Of a DNA stretch of 64,000 nt, positions 1 through 12,074 are shown piece by piece. Each line of letters opens with the position of its first letter. Within the stretch, counting starts at the first letter, position 1. Origin of the DNA: Zanthoxylum bungeanum (lineage: Eukaryota > Streptophyta > Magnoliopsida > Sapindales > Rutaceae). The position numbers and the translations under genes are program-made. The stretch covers positions 62,001 to 126,000 of the forward strand of contig SKCR01007819.1 of assembly GCA_019454045.1 (NCBI GenBank), written 5' to 3'. The notes under the pieces were generated by a model that was not told where the DNA came from, searched no databases, and saw nothing but the letters and a program-made list of their open reading frames with translations.

Positions 1-620
1 CAGTGCACTCCCACTAACCCTCTTATATACACAAGAATCATCTTCGTTTTGAATTAAATCATATACCATTATGATTACATCAAAAACGATGGTTCCAAGA
101 ACGCAATGCTTGCTTCAATCCATGAATAGATCAGTTTAACTTGCAAACCTTATTTGCATGTTTTGGCACGACAAAACCGTCAGGATGTTGTAAACATTCT
201 CCAAAATGTTTCCGTTAAGGAAAGCGGATTTGGCGTCCAGCTGTCATATTTCATAAACGAAATATACATTTATAACAAGCATTATCCGAATGGATTTAAT
301 CATGGCAACAGGTAAAAGAGTTTCGTCGTAGTCGACATTATGTCGTTTACGATACCCTTTCTGTACAAGCCTAGCTCTGTACATTTGTATGTTGTCATCC
401 ATGTATGTCTTCCTTGAAGACATATATAGTACCAATAGGCACAATACCTTCTGGTACATCAACCAGTATCCAAACTTGGTTGATATACATGGAATCCATT
501 TCGGACTTCATGGCACTTTGCCATAAAAGGAATCGATACCCTGTATCACTTCCTCATACGTAGCCGGTTTGTCTTCCTCAATAAGATTGACATCTTCATG
601 AGGTGAGATCAGAAACCCAT
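1..620 (-). pseudogene. Copia reverse transcriptase N-terminal remnant
   Basis: The reverse-strand reading at 244-462 contains the conserved Copia RT stretch YRARLVQKGY followed by VDYDETLLPVAMIKSIRI, matching the usual ARLVAKGY..DYDETFSPVA block. The adjoining part (about 470-600) matches the plus-strand C copy through ITYGEV and the MKSEIDSMY region in broken frames. The catalytic YVDD region would lie beyond the window's left edge. There is no open frame longer than about 70 residues, so this is a decayed pol fragment. Confidence 0.85.
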
Positions 621-869
621 ACCTCCCAGGTTGTTTTCTGACTCTCTCCAACCTACGCAGTTCTTGTGTATTCGAAGATTATTGGTACAGTTTCATCCCT
701 GATGAACTATTTGTGTTCTGTAAGGACTCGGTGCCAGGAACAATATTACTCCGATTTTCATCGAGTTTTACTTTCCTCCCACTTACCACTGCATATAGGA
801 ATTCCTCTTAGGAAAACCGCATGGAGAGCAACAATTACATTATTCTCTAGTGAGTTGTATAAGTACTAT

Positions 870-1530
870 ACTTTGGTTTCTCTAGGATAACCTACAGATA
901 GGCACTTATCCGATTTGGGTTCTAGTTTGGTATCATCCAAACGTATGCCCAACATTCCCAAATCTTCAAGAATGAGGAACCCAGTTTCTTTTCTTGTTCA
1001 TATCTAATATGAAGTCTGTCTAACAGATTTTAACGGAACCTTATTCAAAATAAGTATTGCACTGTTCAATGCATATCTCATGAAGGAAATTGGTAGCTCA
1101 TAGCGACTCATCTGTTTAAGTATTGTCCATCATGGTCTGACCGCAATGTTCTAATACTTTTACCGGTCTGTTTTCTTACTTCTTGTCGAAACTCTTTGAA
1201 TTTATCAAAAGTTTCTGACTTGTGTTTCATAAGATACACATAACTGTAACGCGATGCCACATCCTTAAAGGTTACAAAGTATTCATATCCACCTCTAGCC
1301 TAGCTAGACATGGGCCCATTTACGTCACTATGAACGAGGGCTAACAGATCGGTGGCACTTGCACTTTTACCAAGTAAAAGGTATTTTAGGCACTTTGCCT
1401 AATAAACTAGATTCGTAGACATCATTTGAATTAGAATCAAATTCGTCCTAGTATCCACTCTTCGAAAGCGTGGATATACGAATCTTGTTAATGCATCCCA
1501 GATGACAATGCCACAAATAAGTCTCATTTG
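870..1530 (-). pseudogene. Copia integrase remnant (GAG-pre-integrase to core)
   Basis: The reverse strand aligns with the plus-strand C integrase at about 31750-32560. Near 1495-1525 it reads as a WHCHLG-type HHCC segment. At about 1320-1345 it reads as LALVHSDVNGPMS, keeping the first catalytic aspartate that the plus-strand copy has lost. The FVGYP-type segment lies near 880-910. Frame breaks are frequent, so it is a pseudogene. The integrase domain is placed from these motifs and from co-linearity with the better-preserved copy. Confidence 0.7.
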
Positions 1531-1959
1531 ATTTACTCAATTTGAGCTATTTGTTTGTCATGTTATATGTTTGAGATTCATTTATATTCAAAATATAAAG
1601 ACCATTATTTACATCTAATGTAGATATCTCGATATCATCTTTATAAACAAAACACCCGGTGTTTCGGAATATAAATGTATACGCGCAACAGGTTAAACTA
1701 GATACATAGATAATGTTCCTAGTCAAACTGGATACATTATAACAGTCTCATAATTTAAGTATATGCCCAAAGGGCAGTTCCAAAACTTAGGTTCCTACGG
1801 CCAAAACAGCGACTCTCGTCATGTTTCCGACTTGTAGGTCGATCTCATCTGAAGCCAGTTTCCTGCTTATCAGCAGATCCCGCATATCAGTACATATATT
1901 CATGTACCACATCTAGTATCAAAAATCCAATTTTAATACCAGCAGTGAACATGTTTATA

Positions 1960-2330
1960 ACAAACATTCTTGAAGCCGGAACCTTGTCCCGCCTTCAATT
2001 CCTTCATGTCTGCCTTGTCCATACGGCAGTCACACTTCTAGTGACCCCGTTTACCACAGTTTAGGCAGACAACTTGAGATATGTCCTTTTAAGAAGCTCT
2101 GGCTGTGCATAACGGATTGAGTACTAAAGTTATCATCACAATGAGTCTTCTTAAGCTCATGCTCTACTATACGCTCAACTCCGGGCTTATGCTCAAGAGG
2201 TTTCTCTATCAAATAGAATAACTTCTCAGCTCCCAGGACTATCCTAAAGTTCTATTCCCAATCTGAAAATTAGAGCCGTTTAAGTATATTTTCACCCAGG
2301 ATTATGTTTTAAACGCTAATGTTTCAGTCA
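1960..2330 (-). pseudogene. Copia gag remnant with CCHC zinc knuckle
   Basis: On the reverse strand, 1990-2075 encodes a CCHC-like nucleocapsid knuckle (C..C....H....C with Gly-Lys-Arg-Gly-His and Asp-Cys-Arg-Met-Asp-Lys around it). Upstream, between about 2330 and 2100, in shifting frames, is the N-terminal Copia gag signature LGEN followed by FSDWE and GAEKLFYLIEKPL. A candidate ATG lies near 2320. Several stops and at least one frameshift interrupt it. The plus-strand copy at 30510-31320 has the same organisation. Confidence 0.7.
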
Positions 2331-4146
2331 TCTTGATTGTTATAGTCCAACTATCTAATCAACGATTTCGGTACAATTAAATGCAATGATTACTATAGTC
2401 TAACTATATAATCAACTAAAATTGTTCGGTTACATTTAGATGCATTGATTACTATAGTCAAACTATATAACCAACCACAATGAAGTAGTTTGAATACAGT
2501 CTAACTGTTTAATTAAAACAACAATGATTATTAGTCCAACTAATATATTTATAAATAATTAATGACGAAAAAGAAATGAGCTCGTATTGGACAAGTATCT
2601 AAACGAAATTGCAAATTTAATACTTGCCTCCCACTATTTTTCGGCGAGCCTCTAACCCTCTGTGGAGTACTCGGGAAACCTAATTTCCTAGTGGGCTAGG
2701 ATCTCGTTAAATAACACACAACCTTGACTTTGGCCAACAAGTTGTATAAAACTTAACTAGGTAGATCTCTAAGATCAATTGGATCTCATCCAATTCCCAG
2801 ATCCAGTAGGTGGACCTCCATGTCCGAAACATATATCCAATATATGCCAATGTATCCAATATATTTCCTAACCTTTTCCTCTGAATCAACTAAGCCTTGG
2901 CTTTGGCTCAACAAGCTTAATGATTTTAGTTAAGCGCGACCCGTTGACAGTGGGAAAGCTTCGTAATCGAGGTCGATGAACAAGAAGTGACCTTGACTTT
3001 GGCCAACAAATCACAACTTGCCCAAGACGTACGATATGGAACAAAGCTTTCGTGATTCAAACACATCCGCGATGGATAAAGGTCTTGACTTTTGCCAACA
3101 AACCAATGCCAATCTTGGATCTTGAGAGAGAATCACTCAATGGAAGGAAAACGATTAATATAAAATGAGGATTTTTGTCGCGAGTTGGCAACCAATTTAT
3201 TATCTTTAATTAGGTCTCATCATACACCCTCAAGCATGCATTCTAAAAGCATAATAAGCGCGAAAGAAAATTAATAATGATATGCAGATGGATATATAAT
3301 ACAATTTGTTCCTAGAACAAATCTCTCCATTTCCTCTCTCCCGCAAGCATTATTCTTACTTCTACCCAATTACATAATACTTCTAAAGAAACCTCATTTA
3401 CATTGAGGGGAATTGGTGAGAAGAGAAATACAATGAGAAAAGAGGTAATAGGCTGGACACGCAGATCCAATTTAATAAATTCTAAATTTATTACAACAAT
3501 TTCCAAAATTGCCCTCACCCTTCTAATATCCATCCGATATACATTATTCATACATACATCCAAGTATTCACACAAAGCATGTTATTCTATCAATCTAATC
3601 CAATTAATTAATCTTTGATTAATGACCATCCAATGTTCAAACAACGATTGATTTGCGCGAGTCAAACTCGTTTAAGAATAAATACTCAAAGTAAGTATTC
3701 TGAATTATATCGAACTACAATTTTAAATCCAATTTATATTGTATCCACTATTAATTCATATTTAATTCCAAATTAAATAATTACACTTTTAAAATGCATT
3801 TTAGACTTGGATTCCAAATTCAATCTATATAGGTCTCAAAAGCCCAATTAGTACCAATACTTTTTAATTAAAGTCCAATGAGCTTTTAATTAATTCTTTA
3901 GGCATGGGCTTTGACCATTATGGATTAAACCCAAGATGCCAAGGCTCAATTAGGAATCACCATATGCTATAGAATCAATTTTGGCCCATTAGGCCCAAAT
4001 AAAATATTAAAGGTCAAATAGTCATATTTTGGACTTTATGGAAATGATTTAGGCCCAAATATAATCCAAGATTAAAATTTGGCCCAACCAAGCCCATTAG
4101 CCCAAATACAACAAATTAAATTAATACATTATTCCAAATTACATAT
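2331..4146 (-). repeat. Family C non-coding leader (inverted copy)
   Basis: No coding potential was found in these 1.8 kb. The segment is the reverse complement of the leader at about 28685-30510. It carries three imperfect units around a CTATAGTCCAACTAT palindrome (2330-2480), four copies of a CCTTGACTTTGGCCAAC motif (about 2713, 2893, 2991, 3084) and a cluster of GGCCCA/AGCCCA words (about 3835-4105). Conservation of these in both copies shows they belong to the element and are not local noise. Confidence 0.7.
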
Positions 4147-4193
4147 TAAATAAAGTTCATGGTCAAGATTTGCTAACACGGGTCAGTTAGTAA

Positions 4194-6462
4194 TGTTAGT
4201 GTCCTAGACATGCCACGGGATCTCTAAGCGTGATTCGGGTGTGAATAAAATCAAAAATAAGTTGCGGAGGACTTACATTGATCGGCTTGAGTTCAAAACT
4301 TTTTATGGATGTTGAAGCTTCCAAGCTCATAGGTGAGTATCCCTATCACCTTCATTTGACTCCCTTATGTGCTAGCAAGAAAAAATGGAAGAATTTTGCT
4401 CTCCAATAGAAGCAACAATTCAGCCAAGAGAGAGGGAAGCAATCGGCTCAATCAAAGAAGCAGAGGCCATTCAGCCATCTTCTAAAGCAAAAACAATTCG
4501 GCCAACCCAGAGAGCTATTTGCTCTTTATTATTCGGCCATTATATGCGCCAAAAGGGGGGCAGCTGCTTTTGTTCCTTTTAGAAAAACAAAAATGAATTG
4601 CTTTGCAGTGGCCACACGGCACCAAAGTGGAAAGAGAGCAGTGGCCTTTTAAAAGTCAAAGAGAGAGTAATATATATTTCTTTCATTTCACTTTTGTGGC
4701 CATTTGACCAAGAGACCTCTAAGGCCATTCGGCCAAATACATTTTAAGGCCATTCGGCCAAAACCGAGAGAGAGATAAGAATTTTCAAAATTCATTTATT
4801 AATTGTGTTATGTAATTTTTTTGGTAGGTGTGGTGTATATCTAATCCAATTTATTACATTGCCACCCACTCACATCAGTTGTTGATAATTGATGTAAGTC
4901 ATGGGTCCCACCCATTTCATTTAAAATTTGGTTGGCTTACACAACACACTTTGGGCTCGGGTTCGTTTAATATGATTAAACGAATTTTCCGTCGCGAAGT
5001 AATTAAATCTAATTTAATTAAATAATTATTCCTCGTAAAATTATTATTAAAGTCGCTTACGAATTAATTCCAAATTAATTCGTTCGCACGAATTAAAATC
5101 CAATTTTAATTCCGTATTGAAATCTAATTTCAATTAATATATCTAATATAATATATTAGCCCAATTAGATAAATTAAATACTAAAATCTAATTTCACCAT
5201 TAAATTTACTTTGCCGATTAATTCCAAATTAATCACGTTCTCCTCTCGAAGAATTTAATCTCAGATAAATTCTCGACGCAATTAATCCCATATTAATTCT
5301 TTCTCTGATAATTAATCCCAGATTAATTCTTGCCGTAATTAATCCGAGATTAATTTTGTCTCTCTTGATAATTAATCCCATATTAACTTTCTCTCTTGAT
5401 AATTAATCCCAGATTAATTTTCTCTATCATAATTAATCCCAGATTAATATTGTTCGAGTCAAACATCATCGGTAAATCTTTGGGATGCGACCCAAGAGAT
5501 CCCGAGATATGTTGGCAGTAAATACGGTCATCGGACTGTCCGAACACGTGCGTACCCGGTACCACGTACTTACCGATTTACAAGACATGGTTGGCATCTA
5601 GCAAAGCACCGTGCCTACCCAATTCTCCAGAAATATTCTTTTACGGAATACATGATCTTTGTGAGGCGTAGTATACGTAGTATTGCGTATTACGATCCAG
5701 TATCGGATGTCACATGCTAGGCCTGGGGCTGGAGTTGTGTCTGCCCCGTACGAAGCATATATCGGATCACTAGCAACTAGTCTCTTTATGATCGGAAAGT
5801 CATGACCTAGTTATACTTCCCCGATGGCTATAGCACTTAGAGTACCAGTTCTGTATCCCTGCGTGATCATCATCTCCATATGACTGAAGTGATACTTCCG
5901 GCTTGACATCACACCCAATACACTACGATTCTCAGTATACCCAGAAGAGGCGTACACATAACCTGTTAAAGCCCCGGATGACCAAAACCAAAATATATTG
6001 ATTATCACAAGTATTAGCGATGCAAGTCTCAAGTTAAGACCAAATACACCTACCTTGATTCGGATTCCTATAGACACATAGTCATACTACCAATGGGATT
6101 CCGAGGGGTCTATCCAGAGCGAAGCTGTTTCCGTACCATCGGTAAACAGAACCTAATATATGAGAACTATGTTGTTACGCTTCCATAACACGCACAAGTG
6201 TAATACTAGCCTATTCCGCATTATCGATGTCCAGTCTTGATAATACTACGACTAGGTATATTTAATGATTAAACCTTAGTGGATTAATATTGTATCATAT
6301 CTTATTAATCCGGTACTAATCATATGGACTTTTATCATTTATATATCCAGGTAATCCAATTACAAATGATAAAAGAGCAATTTCATTTGTCACATAGTTA
6401 ATTTGTATAACAACACCATGTTCTGTACAAATAGTGATGCTATTGGTCATAATTATCCAACA
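4194..6462 (-). mobile_element. Solo LTR of Copia family C with AGTAA target duplication
   Basis: Read on the minus strand, the LTR starts TGTTGGATAATTATGACC at 6462 and ends CTAGGACACTAACA at 4194. AGTAA flanks it on both sides (4189-4193 and 6463-6467). Removing it rejoins a family A LTR in register with the uninterrupted copy near 18077. The sequence matches the 5' LTR at 26241-28212, including the AATTAATCCCAGATTAATT-type palindromes. No internal sequence remains, so LTR-LTR recombination has removed the body. The length of 2269 bp is slightly above the plus-strand copy. Confidence 0.93.
5245..5455 (-). repeat. Palindrome array in family C solo LTR (6 copies plus 1 degenerate)
   Basis: The word AATTAATC-CNN-GATTAATT, an imperfect palindrome with a 3-nt centre, recurs about every 28-33 bp with positions near 5280, 5309, 5337, 5370, 5400 and 5431, plus a degenerate copy near 5251. 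The spacers are pyrimidine-rich (TCTCTCTTG type). The same array occurs with fewer copies in the other two family C LTRs in this window. Confidence 0.9.
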
Positions 6463-8620
6463 AGTAAAATCTGCTGAGACCAGTACATGTCGTATATCGT
6501 GACTTGGTCCGATGGTTTATCCCAGTGAACCATGAGTCTCGAGAGACTCGTATAGACATGTAGGTGTTTATTTGATATGACACTGAACGACTCACTGAAG
6601 GTTTCCTAATAGATTATACAACAACGTCAATATGAACTTTCTCGAGTTGAGTGAGCATAGTGGTCCTTCGACTTGAGATACCACTGTGGATATATGAGTT
6701 ATCATCCATACTTTGATGGTAGTCACATCAACGATGTATTCATGATCAGACCTCCGCTTGTTCGTTGGGTGTGGAATGATGCTCATGATATCCTGTACGT
6801 ATCAAGATAGGATCCGTCAGTCCTGTGTACAGGGCATAGGCATCCAGCACATATTTGCGATCTAGTAAATCCATGGCTGTGGTATAACTTTGGAAATTAG
6901 TTCCGAGTGTTATTTAGAGATCGTAAATTGAAAGTTGATTGTATTATACCGAACGAATTTGATGTTCTCATCTATATCCATGGTATAATATGGATGGCCT
7001 GTGACGGAGGGATTATATGTATGCTATGACCTCGACTTGCATAGTTTAGCGTGATTATCCGTGGTCGTCATAATCCATGAGTGGGTGGATTATGGACACG
7101 AAATAAGATTTCGTGACGGATAAACCTAAACTTAGAGAGTCCCATAATATGAAGTGTACTCGTTGAGCACTTGGGCAACGCGATATGAATAATACGAATT
7201 ATGCATAATACTTCATCGGATTAAATGTGTTAATCCAGATCGTTTAATCGGTTAAACGATAACACATGCTTTAGGGGATTTTGTCCGCTAATAATTATTG
7301 TGTATTTGTATTTGATACATAATATGATTAGATACACATTAATTATTCGTCAAACGAGATTTTGACACATGCCATAAATATATGTATTTGTTATTTATTG
7401 TAAATAAAAATACATATATAATAATAATTACATTAATTGATTATTAGAATATTTAATTGTTAAATATTTCATTAATTAATTAATCAAACTTTTCATAAAT
7501 GTTATGATACTTGTCTAATTATTATTTCAACACTTGGCATGATTAAAGTAAACTTTATATGTGTTCAAATGTGATTTGTTACAATAAAGTTGGCTTTTAA
7601 TTAATTGAATTTGATTTGATTTACTCTCTATTGTCCATCTTCTTCACTCACGAAAATGCCTCTCAAAAATGGGTTTCATGGTTCTTTGAAAAATCAATGA
7701 AGAAAACAAAGAAAATTCAAGAAAATAAAGGCTTAGAAATTGAAGATTAAAAGGTAATCCTTAATCCCTAAGCTTGGAAATTTGTTTTCATGTTTTCTTG
7801 AATACTTAGAAATGTTCTAGGGTTTCTTTATTTGTGGAAATTTGAGGCTTTTGTTTGTGGTTGATGGTGAAGGAAGATTAGGCATGTGTGAAGTGTAGAT
7901 TTGAAAGTAATTAGTATAATTAGTTTCAAATTTAATCAATTTGTTCGTTTGATGAATTGTTTCCATTCTAGAGTTATTGATCCACTCTAAGATAGCCTAG
8001 AATTATTCTAGAGTTGTTCATGTGTGGTGGGACTCAATTGGTGTTGAGATTAATTGATTTAGTCTTGAAATTTTGGATTTAAAGCATGACAATTAGGAAT
8101 TTCGGTCTGCTGATCAGATTATGTAAAACTGGAAATTCTGGGATGTTTTTGATGTCTTATGAATGTAATGGATGTGTTTTGGGAGTTGGCACAATTGCTG
8201 GAAAGTGTTTCCGACTTGAAATAAGCAAAAACGGTCAAAAATGACTTTACCGGGTGGATTTTGAACCAACCGGGTGACAGCTGTCCAAACAGTGAGTTCG
8301 TCACTGTTCAGGCAGCCCATGAACTGCCCCAACACTATTAGATCTGACCTGAGCAGTTTCCATAAGTGTCGGGTAGTCGGTTCGGTCAAAAACGCGTTTT
8401 AAGCCATTTTACGAAAAATCGATTTTCGTAAAAGTTTCGCGACATTTCAACATTATTTATGTTAATATTTGATATTGAATAAATAGGTTTAGGTGAAATA
8501 TGAATAAACTATTCATATTAGATATTGAATAATTTATTCGGTATTTTGAAAAAGTTTTAAAATACGATTTCGCCCGACTCGCGCTTCCGCTGCGCCCATC
8601 GCCTGAAACCCCAACATAAA

Positions 8621-8632
8621 TGGTATCAGAGC
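8621..8632 (+). other. Primer-binding site, initiator tRNA-Met (family A)
   Basis: TGGTATCAGAGC lies four bases after the CCAACA end of the 5' LTR. It is the standard plant retrotransposon primer site complementary to the 3' end of initiator tRNA-Met. Confidence 0.92.
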
Positions 8633-8979
8633 AGGTCTGATGCTTCATCCATTACATTTCGCATGCTTGATATTTGATATATAATCCAATTTTAATGTTC
8701 GCACATGCTAGGAATTTATCTACGTTTCTTTACTATTCGGTTCTTCGCCAACGAAAATGTAACAAAAATTTAATTATTAAATTAAGTTATATTTTCATAG
8801 GTGGAATTGAATTGTTTAGAAAATATTTAGATTAAAATTCTGTATTTTATGTAGATTGTAGCTTCCATAAGAAAATCCTTATTTTTTAAATATGGCTGTA
8901 AAGTAACGTGTATTGGATACATGTTTCTAGGTCTGTCTTGTCAATACGGTTTATGGGTAACTTTCTATGGCTGCATCCG

Positions 8980-9270
8980 AGATCGTGCCAAAGCAGTGAG
9001 GGTGTAGTTGATAGAATTTTATCCATGCCAGTTGTATATTGATACTAGACAAATTCAAGTGAAAGTGGAAATCCTGAACGTGCCAAAACTGTCAGGACTA
9101 CGCCGGTATCTTGAGTATGTCATTGACAAGTGTAGCCTTGATACGCCTCCATGTGAATGTGCCAAAGCTGTCACAGCGAGAAACGGTCAGGACCAAAACC
9201 AGGAGTCACTGGAGAGTGATTGAAAATAAGTTGTCTACCTAATGAATATACGTAGGCGAGATCGTGCCAA
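8980..9270 (+). repeat. Four CCAAAG leader repeats of family A
   Basis: A GTGCCAAAGC-type word followed by a TG(A/T)(G/C)-rich tail occurs at about 8985, 9080, 9160 and 9253, spaced 80-95 bp. The diverged A copy has the same four at about 24783, 24880, 24960 and 25063. The segment is too broken by stops to be coding. It lies within 650 bp of the primer site, where packaging or dimerisation signals of LTR elements usually sit, but that role is an inference. Confidence 0.7.
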
Positions 9271-9598
9271 AGGTGTGAGTCGAAATATATTCGTGGGATC
9301 CTACTATCACTATGGAATTCGATTTAATTATTGAATTCCCGTTGTCCGTTGGGGATTACGGTATTACGTAAAGTAGTGGGAGACACTGCTGGGTTTAAAA
9401 TCCATAACTTAAGCAGTGTGTAATATTTTGGAATTTACTACTTTCGTTTTCCTTTATTCTATACTACTTATAGAATTATGCTTCTAATCCACTGCATAGT
9501 ATATTACTTGAATATATAGGTTTTATGACTTTACTTATGGTTGCGTAGTTCTAGAATAGGTTCTTGAAAGACAGTAGAGTTAGATATTGTTAGATTAG

Positions 9599-12074
9599 TG
9601 TAGGACACATAAATCGGTGACGCTGTTCCAGACTTGCGGCCTGGTTGGGAGTACGGAGTAGTCCCGCGGGGGAACTAAACCAGAGAAATAACATGGAGTC
9701 GCCACCCGGTATGAATCGGGAAAATGATTTAAGGCCGTACTCACCCATCGCAAGGGAATACCTCAAACTGTTGGGTTTGGTCCCTTACTTATGTCACTTG
9801 TAATGAACGAATTTGTCCAATTTTAACCAATTCTACTCAACATACATTTGCAAAAAGGCAACCTACACCTAAATTCGTATACGGCTTAAATCTAAGTTTG
9901 TATGCTTTAAAAGTAAGTTATCATAACGGAAAACATACGATATCACACAATGAGCGTGTTGAATTATCAAATACGAAAAATAAATAACAACCTAAACATA
10001 AACGTAAATTAAACTCCTATTGCGAAAGAAAATAACTAAATCATGCATAAAGAAATAACGTACTAGACTAAATCATACTTAAAAAATAAATAACCTACTA
10101 ACGACCTAATCATGCTTGAATACAAGGTTGGATGAAACGAAATACGTGTGTCTCTCAAGTGGTACGTGGCATTTTATCCCAAGTGCAAACCGCAATACCG
10201 TCCATTCGGATTCGGCTATGGAATTTACGTCCGGGTTTCCATCCTATATACCCAAGAGAGAACACATATTCCATTCATCCGGAAATCACATTATGCACCA
10301 ATCCAAAATACTCATACGAAATAAAGCAATAAAATAAATACGAATAAAAGAGAATAAACAAAAAGGGTGCCCTCAGGTCTAACCTCTTTGGTCGTCTCTC
10401 GGAAGTGGGGTACGCGGTTGTCAGAAGGGTTGATGCTCCGCAACTCCTCCGGTTCACTGGTTCAATGTTTTCCTTCGCTGTTTCGTTGTTCGGGCTGCTG
10501 CTTTTACTCTGTTTCGTAGCGGTTTCTGGTCACAGTTTAGACTTAATGTTTTGCGATAATGCGAGACTGTTTTGGCTTACGGTTTACAGGTTTTACGGGG
10601 CAGTTTCTGGTGCAGTTTTGTGGCAAAATCTGGACTGTTTCAGGGGGGATTATTCACGGTAAAAGGGGACTGTTTCAGGCAGAATTTTGGTGGTCACATG
10701 GGGCTATTTTTTGATAGTTTTGTGGACTGGTTAGGGGTACAGTCGAGAGGTGTTTGTGACGTGAAATAAGGTTGTGTTGTGAAGGGGTGTGTTGTGTGAA
10801 GGGCGTTTGTGGTTAGTCGGTGTAGGTAGTGTGTATTTGTGACGTGACTGGCTGTGAGTGGTGCAAGTGACTATTAGTGTGTGCTGAATGTGTTTAAACA
10901 GTGAGGATAGTGTGATGAGTTAATTTCTCCGATGTGGGATTCTTTGCATGGGGTTTAAAGGCCGCTGGTCGTGAGGGCTTTGAAGGGTAGTTTTTGAGTT
11001 GTGTGATGTTGAGTGAGTGATGGGCTGTTTGTTGATCGATGTGGGATAGGTGAAAGAGTGAATAAGGTGCGTGAAGGGTAGTGTGTGTGAGAGGCTGTTT
11101 GCTGATCACTTGGAGAGCTGGTTTGTGCGTGAAGTGGAGGCTGATTTGTTGGGTCAGAGGCGTGAAGTAGTGGCAGATGCGATGGGTCTATTTTGGTGGG
11201 TGTTATCGTGAGTGGTGTGCGTTCATTGTGGCTTGTTCTCGGCAGTGAGTGAGGAGGGTGTTTGCTGGTCGATGTGGGAGAGGTGAAAGAGGGAATATGG
11301 TGCTTGAAGGCTTGCTGTGAATTGCTATTGGTCCGTGAATATGTTGGCTTATTTTCTTGGTGTTTTTTTGTAAGAATCAGCTAGGGGAAGGATGGATGGA
11401 TTTTGGGTTTTTTTTTTTTTTATAGGCAAATGTTGGTGCATTAATTGGGTAGGCTAGCATTGATGAAGGTTATTAATTGGGAGGCTAAATCTTTGTAGTT
11501 TGGTGGATTATTGATGTTGAAAATGGGATGTGAGGTGGCTTTGGTAAATGGTGTGGGGTTTGTGTGGGTGGAGGCTTGATGTTGTGTTTAACTTGGTGGG
11601 GGAGGCTATTTATTAGGAGGTGGCTTTTGTAGAGGCTATTAAATGGCTTGAATAAGTTGGTGAAGGGAGGTTATTGTTGTTAATGGGTGTGGGCTTTGGG
11701 CTAGTGTGTGTTGTGTGCGTGAGTGCAAAGTGTGAGGGGCTGTGAGGTGTTCAAGAAAGGGGCTAGGTTCTTGGCAATGGGGGAATTCTTGGAGTATTTG
11801 GGCGTGGGGTTGATATCTTGGTGGGCTTAGTGTGGGTTGCGGGGGTTTTGGGCCAATGAAGTGTGGCTTGCGGGGGTTTTGGGCCAAGGATAATTTTGAA
11901 ACGGAGGTCCAACGAGCGAACCCGAAGCTAAACAAGCGAATTAAATCCAATAAGATGTCAATTCCTGACTCTTCCCTTCCGACGTCCGTTTCTCGCGACT
12001 TCCACAACTTAAAAGGTAGTGTCTCCATATGAGACTCATCATCGGGACTTACATGTAAAAATACAGTGCCTACA
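9599..12074 (-). mobile_element. Solo LTR of family B with ATTAG target duplication
   Basis: The terminal inverted repeat is TGTAGG...CCTACA, with ATTAG at 9594-9598 and again at 12075-12079. The sequence between is the reverse complement of the B LTR at 15246-17723 at both ends and in much of the middle, and is nearly the same length (2476 bp). The plus strand is strongly G+T rich between about 10700 and 11800. A TATA box on the minus strand (CCTATAAAAAAA, about 11415-11424) marks the likely promoter. No primer site or internal sequence is attached, so this is a solo LTR inserted into the family A interior. Confidence 0.92.

Larger units (their letters stand above)
1..4146 (-). mobile_element. 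Inverted internal fragment of Ty1/Copia family C (no LTR attached)
   Basis: This block is a reverse-strand relative of the family C element at 28685-33300. In order from 4146 down to 1 it holds the non-coding leader, gag with a CCHC knuckle, integrase and the start of RT. Both ends are abnormal. The left end runs off the window inside RT. The right end stops at about 4146, inside the leader and before the primer site, where it abuts a truncated family A LTR. The C LTR 48 bp further on has its own target duplication and so is a separate insertion. Many stops and frameshifts show it is dead. Together with the plus-strand copy it forms a large inverted repeat about 24.5 kb apart. Confidence 0.85.
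4147..8616 (+). repeat. 5' LTR of family A element, truncated and split by a solo LTR
   Basis: The two LTR parts are 4147-4193 and 6468-8616. Joined, they match the 3' LTR at 17751-20208 closely over long stretches (for example 7041-7180 against 18661-18780). The first ~287 bp of the LTR, including the TG start, are missing: the sequence switches from family C leader to LTR at about 4146. The LTR ends in CCAACA at 8616 and is followed by a tRNA-Met primer site. The gap at 4194-6462 is a younger solo LTR. Net LTR length is about 2.2 kb. Confidence 0.85.

Noticed and set aside
9008..9223. 71-codon ORF in the family A leader
   Set aside because: It runs through the CCAAAG leader repeats, is broken in the second A copy and has no gag resemblance.
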